Source: Flavobacterium inviolabile (lineage in GTDB: Bacteria; Bacteroidota; Bacteroidia; Flavobacteriales; Flavobacteriaceae). From it: 64,000 bases of DNA. How positions within the stretch are numbered: the first letter of the stretch is position 1; every line of letters begins with the position of its first letter. The translations under genes and the position numbers were made by a program. The notes under the pieces were generated by a model. It did no database searches. It was not told the origin of the DNA and was given only the letters and a program-made list of their open reading frames with translations. Below are positions 1-8,055 of the stretch, one piece after another. The stretch spans positions 1,302,001-1,366,000 of the forward strand of contig NZ_CP058278.1 of assembly GCF_013389455.1 (NCBI RefSeq). The letters are read 5' to 3'.

Positions 1-1416
1 ATGTACTATTCCCTGCAAATGTATTTTGCAAATGGTGGTGGTCCGTGTTATATCGTTTCTGTAGGCGGTTATGACGGCGGTGTAAACAAAAGTGATCTGA
101 AGTTAGGTCTGGATGCTTCTGCTTTGCAGGAAGAATCAACAATTGTTGTTTTTCCTGATGCAACATCATTAACACAGCAGGAAGAATTTTATGCAATTTA
201 TCAGGATGCATTAGTTCAGGCTGATGACTTAAAAAACAGATTCCTGATCATGGATACATTCCGTGGTGAATCAAAAACGAAAGAACCGGTTGCTGGTGCT
301 GATTCGCCTCTTGATACGGTTGGATATCTTCGTCACAAAATCGCGACGACAATGCATGCTGCAGCCTATTTTCCACATTTGAAGACCGTATTGAACTACA
401 GTTTCGATGAAAAAGCTGTAATCGATCATGCCGGATTGCAGTTAGCCAATGCTCCGGGGAATTTCTTCGCTGATGCTGCGGCCGATTTGGGTGCATTAAG
501 CAGCCTGGCTTCGGCGGAACTGGAAGATGCAACTCCTGAGGAACCTGCTGATACAAAAGAGCTTATCGATATTATAAAGAGTGCTATTGCTATCGTAGAA
601 AATGTAAATGTTACGGCCGATAGTAAAGTTTCGTTGGTGGATGCTCAAACGTATTTACAGTACTTGAAAAGCGGAACAGCTGATGATGAAGCTATTATTG
701 GAATTCTAGCTGCCTTGAAAACTGCGGTAGAAGGAGCTGAAGATAAAAAAGGCGATGCAAACGGATTAAAACTGGATGCGTTAAAAACGACAAATTCCGC
801 TTTATACAATCAGATTAAAAAAGTAATCGCTGAACTAAACGTGGTATTACCTCCGTCTTCAACTATGGCTGGAGTATATGCTAAAGTTGATGGTACACAA
901 GGGGTTTGGAAATCACCGGCGAATTTGGGACTTAACTATGTAATCGCTCCAACCGAAAAAATTTCAGACAAAGAGCAGGAAAGCTTAAACGTAAATCCAA
1001 GCGGAAAATCGGTTAATGCAATCCGTACGTTCACCGGTAAAGGAAATCTGGTTTGGGGGGCAAGAACTTTCGACTCGGAAAACACCGAATGGAAATATAT
1101 CTCGGTTCGTCGTCTTTTTGATATGATCGAAAAATCAGTTCAAAATGCAATGCAGCGATTCGTTTTTGAAACCAATGATGCGAATACCTGGGTAAAAGCG
1201 AAAGCCATGATCGAAAACTACCTGAACCAGTTATGGATGAGTGGTGCCTTAGCGGGAACAACTCCGGAACAAGCCTATTACGTTATCGTTGGTAAAGAAA
1301 CAACAACGGCGCAAGATGTACTGGAAGGCAGAATGAATATTGAAATTGGTATGGCGGCAGTTCGCCCTGCAGAATTTATTGTGTTGAACTTTTCACACAA
1401 AATACAAGAATCATAA
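1..1416 (+). CDS. eCIS/phage-type contractile sheath protein 1 (5' end missing)
   Basis: Contractile tail sheath subunit (Afp2-4 / T4 gp18 class), which surrounds the inner tube and contracts to drive it into a target. The 471 visible residues align with the complete sheath at 1903-3261 from that protein's residue 88 (shared start MYYxLQMYFANGGGPCYIVS) to its end (shared GMAAVRPAEFIVL near the C-terminus). The ATG at base 1 is therefore an internal Met and about 85-90 residues lie before the window. Relative to sheath 2 it carries about 106 extra residues, mostly in an Ala/Asp/Glu-rich stretch around residues 150-260, probably a surface domain. The following tube gene starts 30 nt downstream, so the pair is one transcription unit. 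The family call is secure; the role of the extra segment is unknown. Confidence 0.92.
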   Translation: MYYSLQMYFANGGGPCYIVSVGGYDGGVNKSDLKLGLDASALQEESTIVVFPDATSLTQQEEFYAIYQDALVQADDLKNRFLIMDTFRGESKTKEPVAGADSPLDTVGYLRHKIATTMHAAAYFPHLKTVLNYSFDEKAVIDHAGLQLANAPGNFFADAAADLGALSSLASAELEDATPEEPADTKELIDIIKSAIAIVENVNVTADSKVSLVDAQTYLQYLKSGTADDEAIIGILAALKTAVEGAEDKKGDANGLKLDALKTTNSALYNQIKKVIAELNVVLPPSSTMAGVYAKVDGTQGVWKSPANLGLNYVIAPTEKISDKEQESLNVNPSGKSVNAIRTFTGKGNLVWGARTFDSENTEWKYISVRRLFDMIEKSVQNAMQRFVFETNDANTWVKAKAMIENYLNQLWMSGALAGTTPEQAYYVIVGKETTTAQDVLEGRMNIEIGMAAVRPAEFIVLNFSHKIQES

Positions 1417-1446
1417 AAAATAGATAACAATTAAATACAGCAAATT

Positions 1447-1878
1447 ATGAATGAATATCCATTAGCGAAGTTTTCCTTCGAAGTTGATTGGGGTGGAACA
1501 AAATTAGGTTTCACGGAGGTTACCGGAATGCAGATTGAAACTGACGTTACGGAATACAGACACGGAGCCAGCCCGGACTTCAGTAAAATCAAAATGCCCG
1601 GACTTAGAAAATTCTCGAACATCACGTTAAAACGTGGTTCTTTCAAAGGAGACAACGAGTATTTTACCTGGTTAAACAGTATCAACCTGAATACAGTAGA
1701 GCGTCGTTCGGTTACAATTTCACTTTTAGACGAAACGGGAGCACCGGCAATTACCTGGAAAGTGAAAAACGCATTCCCTGTTAAATTACAGGCTACCGAT
1801 TTGAAAGCCGATGCAAGTGAAGTGGCTATTGAAACTTTAGAAATCGCTCACGAAGGATTAACAATCGAAAACAATTAA
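1447..1878 (+). CDS. eCIS inner tube protein (gp19-like), copy 1
   Basis: Inner tube subunit of the Afp1/Afp5, T4 gp19 (Hcp-fold) family; stacked rings form the rigid tube inside the sheath. It is 143 residues, the normal length, and starts MNEYPLAKFSFEVDWGG. Typical family features are the N-terminal beta strand, the phrase LGFTEVTGM and a C-terminal AIETLEIAHEGL. It differs from copy 2 (3291-3722) at only two residues (Ile/Val near position 30 and Ser/Thr in the LNxINLNTVE stretch). The about 30-nt leader is also nearly the same, so a sheath-tube unit was duplicated. Two nearly equal tube genes may raise dosage of the most abundant subunit. Confidence 0.95.
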   Translation: MNEYPLAKFSFEVDWGGTKLGFTEVTGMQIETDVTEYRHGASPDFSKIKMPGLRKFSNITLKRGSFKGDNEYFTWLNSINLNTVERRSVTISLLDETGAPAITWKVKNAFPVKLQATDLKADASEVAIETLEIAHEGLTIENN

Positions 1879-1902
1879 TAAATAACTTTTAAATTAAAAC
1901 AC

Positions 1903-3261
1903 ATGAATTACAAAACACCAGGGGTTTACGTAGAGGAAATTGTAAAATTCCCACCATCAGTGGCACAAGTAGAAACAGCTATTCCGGCTTTTATTGGATA
2001 TACTCAAAAAGGACCAAAAGATGAGCCAACAAGAATTTCTTCCTTAATGGAGTATGTTACACTTTTTGGAGGCGCCGATTTAGAAAAAGACACTTTTAAA
2101 ATTAGCATTGCAGACGATGTGGCTACTGTTACAATTGATGAAGCTAAAATTAGCAAATTCAAAATGTACTATGCATTGCAAATGTATTTTGCAAATGGCG
2201 GTGGTCCTTGTTATATCGTTTCTGTAGGGGGTTATACTACAGGTGTAAATGCAGTAGATTTCGATAAGTTAGTAGCAGCGTTGGAATTATTAGAAAAAGA
2301 AGATGAGCCAACACTAATCGTGTATCCGGATGCAGAAGCTTTAACAGTACCTAATGCACACTCATTATACAAGAGTTCATTAAACCATGCAGAAAAAATG
2401 GGTGACCGTTTTGTGATTATGGATACTATTGGTGGTGTTGATGCCTTCAGAGAAGGAGTGGAAGCAACCGGTTTAAAATATGGAGCTGCCTACCACCCGA
2501 ACTTGGAAACAATTTTGACATATAGCTATAATGATGCAGATATTGCTATTACCAGCTACAAAAAAACAGTAGGAAATACTTTAGAAGCTGTTGTAGGAGC
2601 TCCAACAAAATTGGACGCTTTAAAAACATACAACTCGGCTTGTTACAACTCGGCGAAAAAAGATATTGCTGCAAAACGTGTTGTTTTGGCACCGTCTTCA
2701 ACAATGGCCGGAGTTTATGCAAAAGTTGACAGTACTTCCGGAGTATGGAAAGCACCGGCAAACATTGGTCTTAACTATGTAGTTGCTCCGGTTGAGAAAA
2801 TTTCTCATAAACAACAGGAAAGCTTAAACGTTGATGCTAAAGCTGGAAAATCAATCAATGCAATCCGTACATTCACCGGTAAAGGTACTTTAGTTTGGGG
2901 TGCCAGAACTTTAGACGGAAACAGCAACGAATGGAGATATGTATCCGTACGTCGTTTCTTTAACATGGTTGAAGAATCAGTTAAAAACGCTACAGAACGT
3001 TTTGTATTTGATGCTAACGATGCTAAAACATGGACACGTGTAAAAGCGATGATCGAAAATTTCCTTAACCAGCAATGGATGAGTGGTGCCTTAGCCGGAA
3101 GTACTCCGGAACAAGCCTACTACGTGAGCGTTGGTTTAAACGAAACTATGTCGGCTCAGGATATTTTAGAAGGTAGAATGATCGTTGAAATCGGTATGGC
3201 GGCAGTTCGTCCTGCAGAATTTATCGTGTTACGCTTTTCACACAAATTACAAGAAGCATAA
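1903..3261 (+). CDS. eCIS contractile sheath protein 2
   Basis: Complete 452-residue sheath subunit. The N-terminus MNYKTPGVYVEEIVKFPPSV is the standard start of Afp/phage sheath proteins (the TPGVYVEEI motif at residues 4-12), whose arms link neighbouring subunits. The C-terminal domain (about residues 270-452) contains the conserved INAIRTFTGKGTLVWGARTL and QQWMSGALAG segments. It is shorter than sheath 1 by one internal insertion. It lies between two near-identical tube genes with 24-30 nt gaps, so all are probably co-transcribed. Several sheath genes per locus are normal for eCIS (Afp has three). Confidence 0.95.
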   Translation: MNYKTPGVYVEEIVKFPPSVAQVETAIPAFIGYTQKGPKDEPTRISSLMEYVTLFGGADLEKDTFKISIADDVATVTIDEAKISKFKMYYALQMYFANGGGPCYIVSVGGYTTGVNAVDFDKLVAALELLEKEDEPTLIVYPDAEALTVPNAHSLYKSSLNHAEKMGDRFVIMDTIGGVDAFREGVEATGLKYGAAYHPNLETILTYSYNDADIAITSYKKTVGNTLEAVVGAPTKLDALKTYNSACYNSAKKDIAAKRVVLAPSSTMAGVYAKVDSTSGVWKAPANIGLNYVVAPVEKISHKQQESLNVDAKAGKSINAIRTFTGKGTLVWGARTLDGNSNEWRYVSVRRFFNMVEESVKNATERFVFDANDAKTWTRVKAMIENFLNQQWMSGALAGSTPEQAYYVSVGLNETMSAQDILEGRMIVEIGMAAVRPAEFIVLRFSHKLQEA

Positions 3262-3290
3262 AAAATAGATAACAATTAAATACAAAAATT

Positions 3291-3722
3291 ATGAATGAAT
3301 ATCCATTAGCAAAGTTTTCCTTCGAAGTTGATTGGGGTGGAACAAAATTAGGTTTCACGGAAGTTACCGGAATGCAAGTTGAAACAGACGTTACGGAATA
3401 CAGACACGGAGCCAGCCCGGACTTCAGTAAAATCAAAATGCCGGGACTTAGAAAATTCTCAAACATCACATTAAAACGTGGTTCTTTCAAAGGAGATAAC
3501 GAGTACTTTACCTGGTTAAACACCATCAACCTGAATACAGTAGAGCGTCGTTCGGTTACGATTTCACTTTTAGACGAAACCGGAGCACCGGCAATTACCT
3601 GGAAAGTGAAAAACGCATTCCCTGTTAAATTACAGGCTACCGATTTGAAAGCCGATGCAAGTGAAGTTGCTATTGAAACTTTAGAGATCGCTCACGAAGG
3701 ATTAACTATTGAAAATAACTAG
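3291..3722 (+). CDS. eCIS inner tube protein (gp19-like), copy 2
   Basis: A 143-residue tube subunit almost identical to the product of 1447-1878, with the same domain, length and start. The sequence just before the ATG (an AT-rich stretch with aaaaaatagataacaatt) is shared with copy 1, so the duplicated segment includes the translation-initiation region. The two tubes are far more alike than the two sheaths, which suggests gene conversion or strong purifying selection on the tube. The next gene follows after 2 nt. Confidence 0.95.
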   Translation: MNEYPLAKFSFEVDWGGTKLGFTEVTGMQVETDVTEYRHGASPDFSKIKMPGLRKFSNITLKRGSFKGDNEYFTWLNTINLNTVERRSVTISLLDETGAPAITWKVKNAFPVKLQATDLKADASEVAIETLEIAHEGLTIENN

Positions 3723-3724
3723 TC

Positions 3725-4165
3725 ATGGCAGGCTTATATCCTCCAACAAGCTTTTCGTTTACAGTTAGCGGAGTAGCATCAGAGGGTATTGACTCCAGAT
3801 TTCAATCTGTATCTGGATTATCTACAGAAATTGGAACTGAGGAGTATGCAGAAGGAGGTGAGAACCGATTTGTTCATCAACTTCCACTGCGTCCAAAATA
3901 CCCTAATTTAGTTTTAAAGCGTGGGCTTGTAGAAGACTCCGGATTGATTGAATGGTGTAGAGCTGCCATGGAACGATTCGAGTTCGCCCCCAAAGATTTA
4001 GTCATTACGCTTTCAGGTGGAACAGATTCAACAGCACCATCGATGTCTTGGAATGTTGTAGGCGCATATCCGGTAAAATGGGATGTGTCCGAATTTAACG
4101 CCGAAGAAAGCAAACTGGCTATTGAAACAATAGAACTCAAATATAGATATTACACAATACCTTAA
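3725..4165 (+). CDS. eCIS tube-initiator / baseplate-proximal tube protein (Afp5-like)
   Basis: A 146-residue divergent member of the gp19-like tube family, starting MAGLYPPTSFSFTVSGVA. It keeps the family layout: an FSFTVSG strand, an RFQSVSGLS strand, the PLRPKYPNLVLKRGL loop, and an ESKLAIETIELKYR C-terminus. Afp-type systems have one special tube paralogue next to the baseplate genes that forms the first ring joining tube to spike; position and divergence fit that role. It begins 2 nt after the second tube gene and is the last gene before the 220-nt gap that separates tube/sheath from baseplate genes. The family call is strong; the initiator role is inferred from order. Confidence 0.85.
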   Translation: MAGLYPPTSFSFTVSGVASEGIDSRFQSVSGLSTEIGTEEYAEGGENRFVHQLPLRPKYPNLVLKRGLVEDSGLIEWCRAAMERFEFAPKDLVITLSGGTDSTAPSMSWNVVGAYPVKWDVSEFNAEESKLAIETIELKYRYYTIP

Positions 4166-4202
4166 GCAAGCGGTCTAAGCTTGTAATTTGAATAGCAAAA
4201 CT

Positions 4203-4316
4203 AAACACATAAAGTGTATTAGTTAAAGGTAAAATCTTAACTAAATCTTTTAAAAAAAGGCGACAGTTTGATTGTTAAAATCAACCTGAACGGACGCTTT
4301 ATGTGTTTGGTTTTTT
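4203..4316 (+). terminator. Possible attenuating terminator between tube/sheath and baseplate genes
   Basis: In the 4166-4386 gap, aaacacataaagtg (4203-4216) is repeated in inverted form as cgctttatgtgttt (4295-4308) with one mismatch (a G-T pair in RNA), followed by GG and a run of six T. A long-range hairpin ending in a U-tract could end part of the transcripts after the abundant tube/sheath genes. The arms are about 80 nt apart, so folding is uncertain. Confidence 0.4.
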
Positions 4317-4386
4317 AATAAATAGCGCTTTAAAGTGCTTATTGTCAGTATTTAAAGCGTTTACTAATCCATTAAAAGCAAACGAA

Positions 4387-4548
4387 ATGCCAATAGAAAT
4401 AAAAGAACTCCATATTAAGATAAATGTGGACGAAAATGCATCCGGTACAACAACTGCCACATCGGTAGACAAGGAAGGAATCATGCGGGCAATCAGCGAA
4501 AGCGTAGAACAAATAGTAACTATTGAACAACGTAAAAAAGAAAGATAA
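4387..4548 (+). CDS. DUF5908 family small eCIS protein
   Basis: A 53-residue acidic/basic peptide starting MPIEIKELHIKINVDE and ending in EQRKKER. Small proteins of this kind (DUF5908) recur directly before the LysM baseplate gene in Bacteroidetes contractile injection loci; their function is not known to me. The reading frame is open back to 4303, but the MPIEIKEL start at 4387 matches the family and avoids a non-conserved, hydrophobic N-terminal extension overlapping the hairpin. Its stop overlaps the next start (TAATG), so translation of the two is probably coupled. Confidence 0.75.
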   Translation: MPIEIKELHIKINVDENASGTTTATSVDKEGIMRAISESVEQIVTIEQRKKER

Positions 4549-5282
4549 TGGGAGGATCAATTCAAAAATTAACGATTGGAACCTATAAAGATTCAAACTA
4601 TGAAACCAGGATCTTAATGGGGGCTTTTAAAGCGTTTATCAATCCTGCGGGTTTTTCCATGACCTATAAATCAAATTTTGCTTCAGATCAGGCAATGGGT
4701 ACTTCTAAAGCAGATTTGAAATATACCAATTCGGTTCCGTCTGATTTACAATTAGATTTTCTTTTTGATGGCACAGGAGTATCAGAAGCAAATGCCGTAA
4801 CTAAAGCACTTAGTAGCGCGGCGCAAAAAGCGGGTCAGGGATCAGCATTCGCAGCGGCTGCAGTGTCAAAACAGATAAAAGATTTTTATAAGGCTACAGG
4901 GCAACTTGAAGGAAGGATTCACAAACCCTATAATGTTATTATAAACTGGGGTGATTTTGAATTTCTGGGATTTCTGTCGGAGTTTACCATCGAATATAAA
5001 TTATTCAATAATGAAGGAAAACCGTTACGGGCAATCGGAAAAGCAAAATTTACAGAATCCATTAGCCCGGAACTCGCTGCAAAAACAGATAAACTAAACT
5101 CGCCCGATCTTACCCATAAACGAACGGTAGTAGATGGTGACACACTGCCTTTGATGACCGAAAGAATTTATGGCGATTCCAAATACTATTTAGAAGTCGC
5201 CAAAGTAAACGGTATTATCGATTTCAGGCAATTAACTCCCGGACAAGAATTATTCTTTCCACCTATAGCAAAAATATCATAA
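4548..5282 (+). CDS. LysM-containing baseplate protein (Afp7-like)
   Basis: A 244-residue protein. The N-terminal part (1-190), starting MGGSIQKLTIGTYKDSN, is the eCIS Afp7-type domain. The C-terminus (about 194-240) is one LysM motif (DGDTLPLMTERIYGD ... LTPGQELFFPP). In Afp/PVC the equivalent (compare T4 gp53) clamps tube initiator and spike within the baseplate hub. The LysM module here serves protein packing rather than cell-wall binding, because no signal peptide is present. It overlaps the DUF5908 stop by one base and is followed after 1 nt by the spike gene. Confidence 0.88.
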   Translation: MGGSIQKLTIGTYKDSNYETRILMGAFKAFINPAGFSMTYKSNFASDQAMGTSKADLKYTNSVPSDLQLDFLFDGTGVSEANAVTKALSSAAQKAGQGSAFAAAAVSKQIKDFYKATGQLEGRIHKPYNVIINWGDFEFLGFLSEFTIEYKLFNNEGKPLRAIGKAKFTESISPELAAKTDKLNSPDLTHKRTVVDGDTLPLMTERIYGDSKYYLEVAKVNGIIDFRQLTPGQELFFPPIAKIS

Positions 5283-5283
5283 G

Positions 5284-7029
5284 ATGAATAATAGCGGCTA
5301 CATACAAACAGCAAAAACTCCCGACCTGGTAACCTATAAAGTGATGTCCGGAGGCACAGAACTGCCCGTTCAATACGGCGTAAAAAGTATTGTGGTAGAA
5401 AAAGAAGTGAACAGGATTCCACATGCCCGCATTGTTATTTTAGATGGAAGTGCTCCGGATCAGAATTTTAAACTAAGTAGTGAAAATTTACTGATTCCGG
5501 GAAAGGAAATTGAAATTACGGTTGGATACCATTCCAAAGAAGACACCCTTTTTAAAGGAGTTGTGGTAAAACATAACTTAAAAGTTAAAAACGGATCGAC
5601 TTACCTGATTGTGGAGTGTAAAGACAAAGCCGTCAAGATGACTTTGGGAAGAAAAAGCAAGTATTTCTACGAAAGTAAGGACAGCGATATTATCGAAGAG
5701 CTGATCGGAAATAGTGGTGCTACTGCCGATGTTGAAGCTACAGCAAAATCACATAAGGAATTGGTGCAATACCGTGCCTCCGATTGGGATTTTATGGTAA
5801 CCCGGGCACAGGCCAATGGGAAACTTTGTTTTGTAGACGACGGCACCATCAAAGTAGCCAAACCGAAAGTGAGCGGCGAAACGGTAGAAACCGTAGCCTT
5901 TGGTTCTTCTGTTCATGAATTTGACGGAGAAATCGACGCCAGAAATCAGTTTAGTAAAATCACGGCTACTTCGTGGAGTTATACCGATCAGGAAATCGTA
6001 GAAGCAGAAGCGCAGGATCCTGCAATTGCACTCAATGGTGACCTTTCGCCAGGTGATCTGGCTGCTGTTTTCGGAATTGAAGACCTGCAGTTGCGACACG
6101 GAGGTAAGATAACCCAGGAAGAACTACAGGACTGGGGCGATGCCAAAGCCGTTTTTCAGCAATTAGCGAAAACACGCGGAACAGTAAAGTTTCAGGGGAT
6201 TTCAAAAGTAAAACCAGGCGTTTTATTAAAATTAGAAGGCTTAGGAAACCGATTTAACGGTACCATTTATGTCACAGGCGTACGCCATGAAGTTGCAGAA
6301 GGAAACTGGTTGGTGACCGCACAATTTGGATTAACACCAACGTGGTTCTCAGAAACCTATGAAGTGAGCGAAATGCCGGGATCCGGAATCATGCCGGCCA
6401 TTAGCGGTTTGCATGTTGGAGTGGTATCACAATTGGAATCGGATCCGGATGGAGAAGATCGAATCCTGGTACAAATACCAATTATTAACAATGAAGAAGA
6501 AGGAATCTGGTGTCGTGTAGCAACACTTGATGCCGGAGAAAACAGAGGCTCTTTTTTCAGACCGGAAATTGGCGATGAGGTTATTATTGGTTTCATAAAC
6601 GACGATCCGAACGATGCCGTAGTACTGGGAATGTTGCACAGCAGTGCCAAACCGGCACCGATAACAGCCACCGATGACAATCATGAAAAAGGATTCGTGA
6701 CCCGAAGTGAAATGAAAATGATTTTCAATGATGATAAAATTTCCTACACACTTGAAACACCGGCTGGTAAGAAAGTGATTTTAGACGAAGATGCCGATAT
6801 TATAAAGATTGAAGATGAACATTCGAACATACTCACCTTTAAAAGTGATGGTATTACGATGGAAAGTGCGGGAGATATTAAAATTAAAGCCTCCGGAGAT
6901 GTCAGCATCGAAGGAACCAATGTAAAACTGAAAGCCAGCGCACAGTTTAAAGCCGAAGGAAGCTCCGGTTCGGAAGTGTCCTCAGGAGCAGTAACCGTAG
7001 TTAAAGGCTCTCAGGTAAAAATCAACTAA
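5284..7029 (+). CDS. VgrG/gp27-gp5-like central spike protein (Afp8-like)
   Basis: A 581-residue spike protein. Residues 1-360 form the gp27-like hub part, including a phage late-control D-like segment (SDWDFMVTRAQANGKLCFVD). Residues about 378-460 form the gp5 OB-fold (VGVVSQLESDPDGEDRILVQ ... EIGDEVIIGFINDDP). The C-terminal 90 residues are short beta-helix repeats (DIIKIED, SAGDIKIKASGDVSIEG) of the trimeric needle. It would sit at the baseplate centre, plug the tube and carry the PAAR tip encoded next. No extra C-terminal enzyme domain is seen, so this spike is structural rather than an 'evolved' VgrG. Confidence 0.92.
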   Translation: MNNSGYIQTAKTPDLVTYKVMSGGTELPVQYGVKSIVVEKEVNRIPHARIVILDGSAPDQNFKLSSENLLIPGKEIEITVGYHSKEDTLFKGVVVKHNLKVKNGSTYLIVECKDKAVKMTLGRKSKYFYESKDSDIIEELIGNSGATADVEATAKSHKELVQYRASDWDFMVTRAQANGKLCFVDDGTIKVAKPKVSGETVETVAFGSSVHEFDGEIDARNQFSKITATSWSYTDQEIVEAEAQDPAIALNGDLSPGDLAAVFGIEDLQLRHGGKITQEELQDWGDAKAVFQQLAKTRGTVKFQGISKVKPGVLLKLEGLGNRFNGTIYVTGVRHEVAEGNWLVTAQFGLTPTWFSETYEVSEMPGSGIMPAISGLHVGVVSQLESDPDGEDRILVQIPIINNEEEGIWCRVATLDAGENRGSFFRPEIGDEVIIGFINDDPNDAVVLGMLHSSAKPAPITATDDNHEKGFVTRSEMKMIFNDDKISYTLETPAGKKVILDEDADIIKIEDEHSNILTFKSDGITMESAGDIKIKASGDVSIEGTNVKLKASAQFKAEGSSGSEVSSGAVTVVKGSQVKIN

Positions 7030-7113
7030 AAAGCGATAAGGATCGCGATGACGAAAAAAGAAATGCAAAGGAAGCGACGCCTTACGATCTGAAAAAATTA
7101 TAAATAACAATAT

Positions 7114-7404
7114 ATGAAACCAGCAGCACGAATTACAGATATGCATACCTGCCCGATGGTTACCGGAAATGTACCTCATGTAGGCGGACCTATATTGCCG
7201 GCCGGCGAACCGACAGTATTAATTGGCGGAATGCCCGCAGCAAGAGTAGGCGACAAAGCAATCTGTACCGGTCCACCCGATACGATAGCCGCCGGATCAT
7301 CGACCGTTTTAATAGGCGGAAAACCGGCAGCAAGACAAGGCGATACCACAGCACATGGAGGTGTCATATCGGCTGGTCTGCCCACCGTGTTAATTGGTGG
7401 ATAA
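7114..7404 (+). CDS. PAAR-domain spike tip protein (Afp10-like)
   Basis: A 96-residue PAAR protein: MKPAARITDMHTCPMVTG, then two PAAR-type repeats (GGMPAARVGDKAICTGPP and GGKPAARQGDTTAHGG) and repeated VLIGG ends. PAAR proteins form a sharp cone bound to the end of the spike trimer, usually holding a metal through His/Cys; H12, C14, C52 and H82 are candidates. It is PAAR only, with no attached toxin domain. It follows the spike gene after 84 nt, the usual neighbour relation. Confidence 0.93.
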   Translation: MKPAARITDMHTCPMVTGNVPHVGGPILPAGEPTVLIGGMPAARVGDKAICTGPPDTIAAGSSTVLIGGKPAARQGDTTAHGGVISAGLPTVLIGG

Positions 7405-7553
7405 TGCTGCACAATGATATTTAAACTCAGTAATGGCTTTGCTACCCGTATTCGGCCTGGCCTGAAAACTGAAACATCCATAACCACACCGCGGTAAACA
7501 AAGGCATCATATTACCGATAAACTATTACAATAAAAAAAATATAAAGAACAGT

Positions 7554-7964
7554 ATGAAAATAAATACAGATTTTTTAGGAATAGGTTGGAGCTTTCCGCC
7601 TGAGTTTAATAAAGCAGAAGGAAGCGTGACGATGACTACTGATGTTGAAGATATCAATAACAGTTTAATAATCCTTTTGTCTACGCGACCAGGAGAACGT
7701 GTCATGTTTCCAAACTATGGCTGTGATTTACAGGAAATGCTTTTTAAGCCCCTGGAACTAACACTAATCACACAAATGAAAGGTATTATTGAACGCGCCA
7801 TCTTGTACCACGAACCCCGGATCAATATTATCAGTATTGAAATTGATACTACAGAAGAACTGGAAGGACAGGTGTTGATACATATCGATTATGAAGTAAG
7901 AAATACCAATACGAGAAGCAATGTTGTTTTCCCTTTCTATAAAGGAGAAGCCACAGCAATCTAA
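7554..7964 (+). CDS. gp25-like baseplate wedge protein (Afp9-like)
   Basis: A 136-residue protein of the gp25/GPW family that starts sheath assembly at the baseplate and mimics the sheath 'handshake' domain. The family signature is visible in the middle: DINNSLIILLSTRPGERVMF followed by PNYGCDLQEMLF (the RPGER.M.P.YG core). The order PAAR then gp25 is the reverse of Afp (afp9, afp10). The 149-nt gap before it and the 91-nt gap after it hold no convincing ORF. Confidence 0.92.
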   Translation: MKINTDFLGIGWSFPPEFNKAEGSVTMTTDVEDINNSLIILLSTRPGERVMFPNYGCDLQEMLFKPLELTLITQMKGIIERAILYHEPRINIISIEIDTTEELEGQVLIHIDYEVRNTNTRSNVVFPFYKGEATAI

Positions 7965-8055
7965 ACGACTTGTAATTACTGTAACCCGATTCGATTTTGC
8001 CAGAATAGTTTACATCAAGTATTGCAGCTGACCATAGAAAATTAAATATAAACAA

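Noticed and set aside
4303..4386. N-terminal extension of the DUF5908 protein
   Set aside because: It overlaps the hairpin/T-run and is hydrophobic, unlike family members that begin MPIEIKEL.
5284..7404. Type VI secretion system
   Set aside because: VgrG- and PAAR-like genes are present, but no TssJLM membrane complex, ClpV or TssB/C-type split sheath genes are seen.
7176..7487. Minus-strand 103-codon ORF over the PAAR gene
   Set aside because: Shadow of the repetitive PAAR coding sequence.
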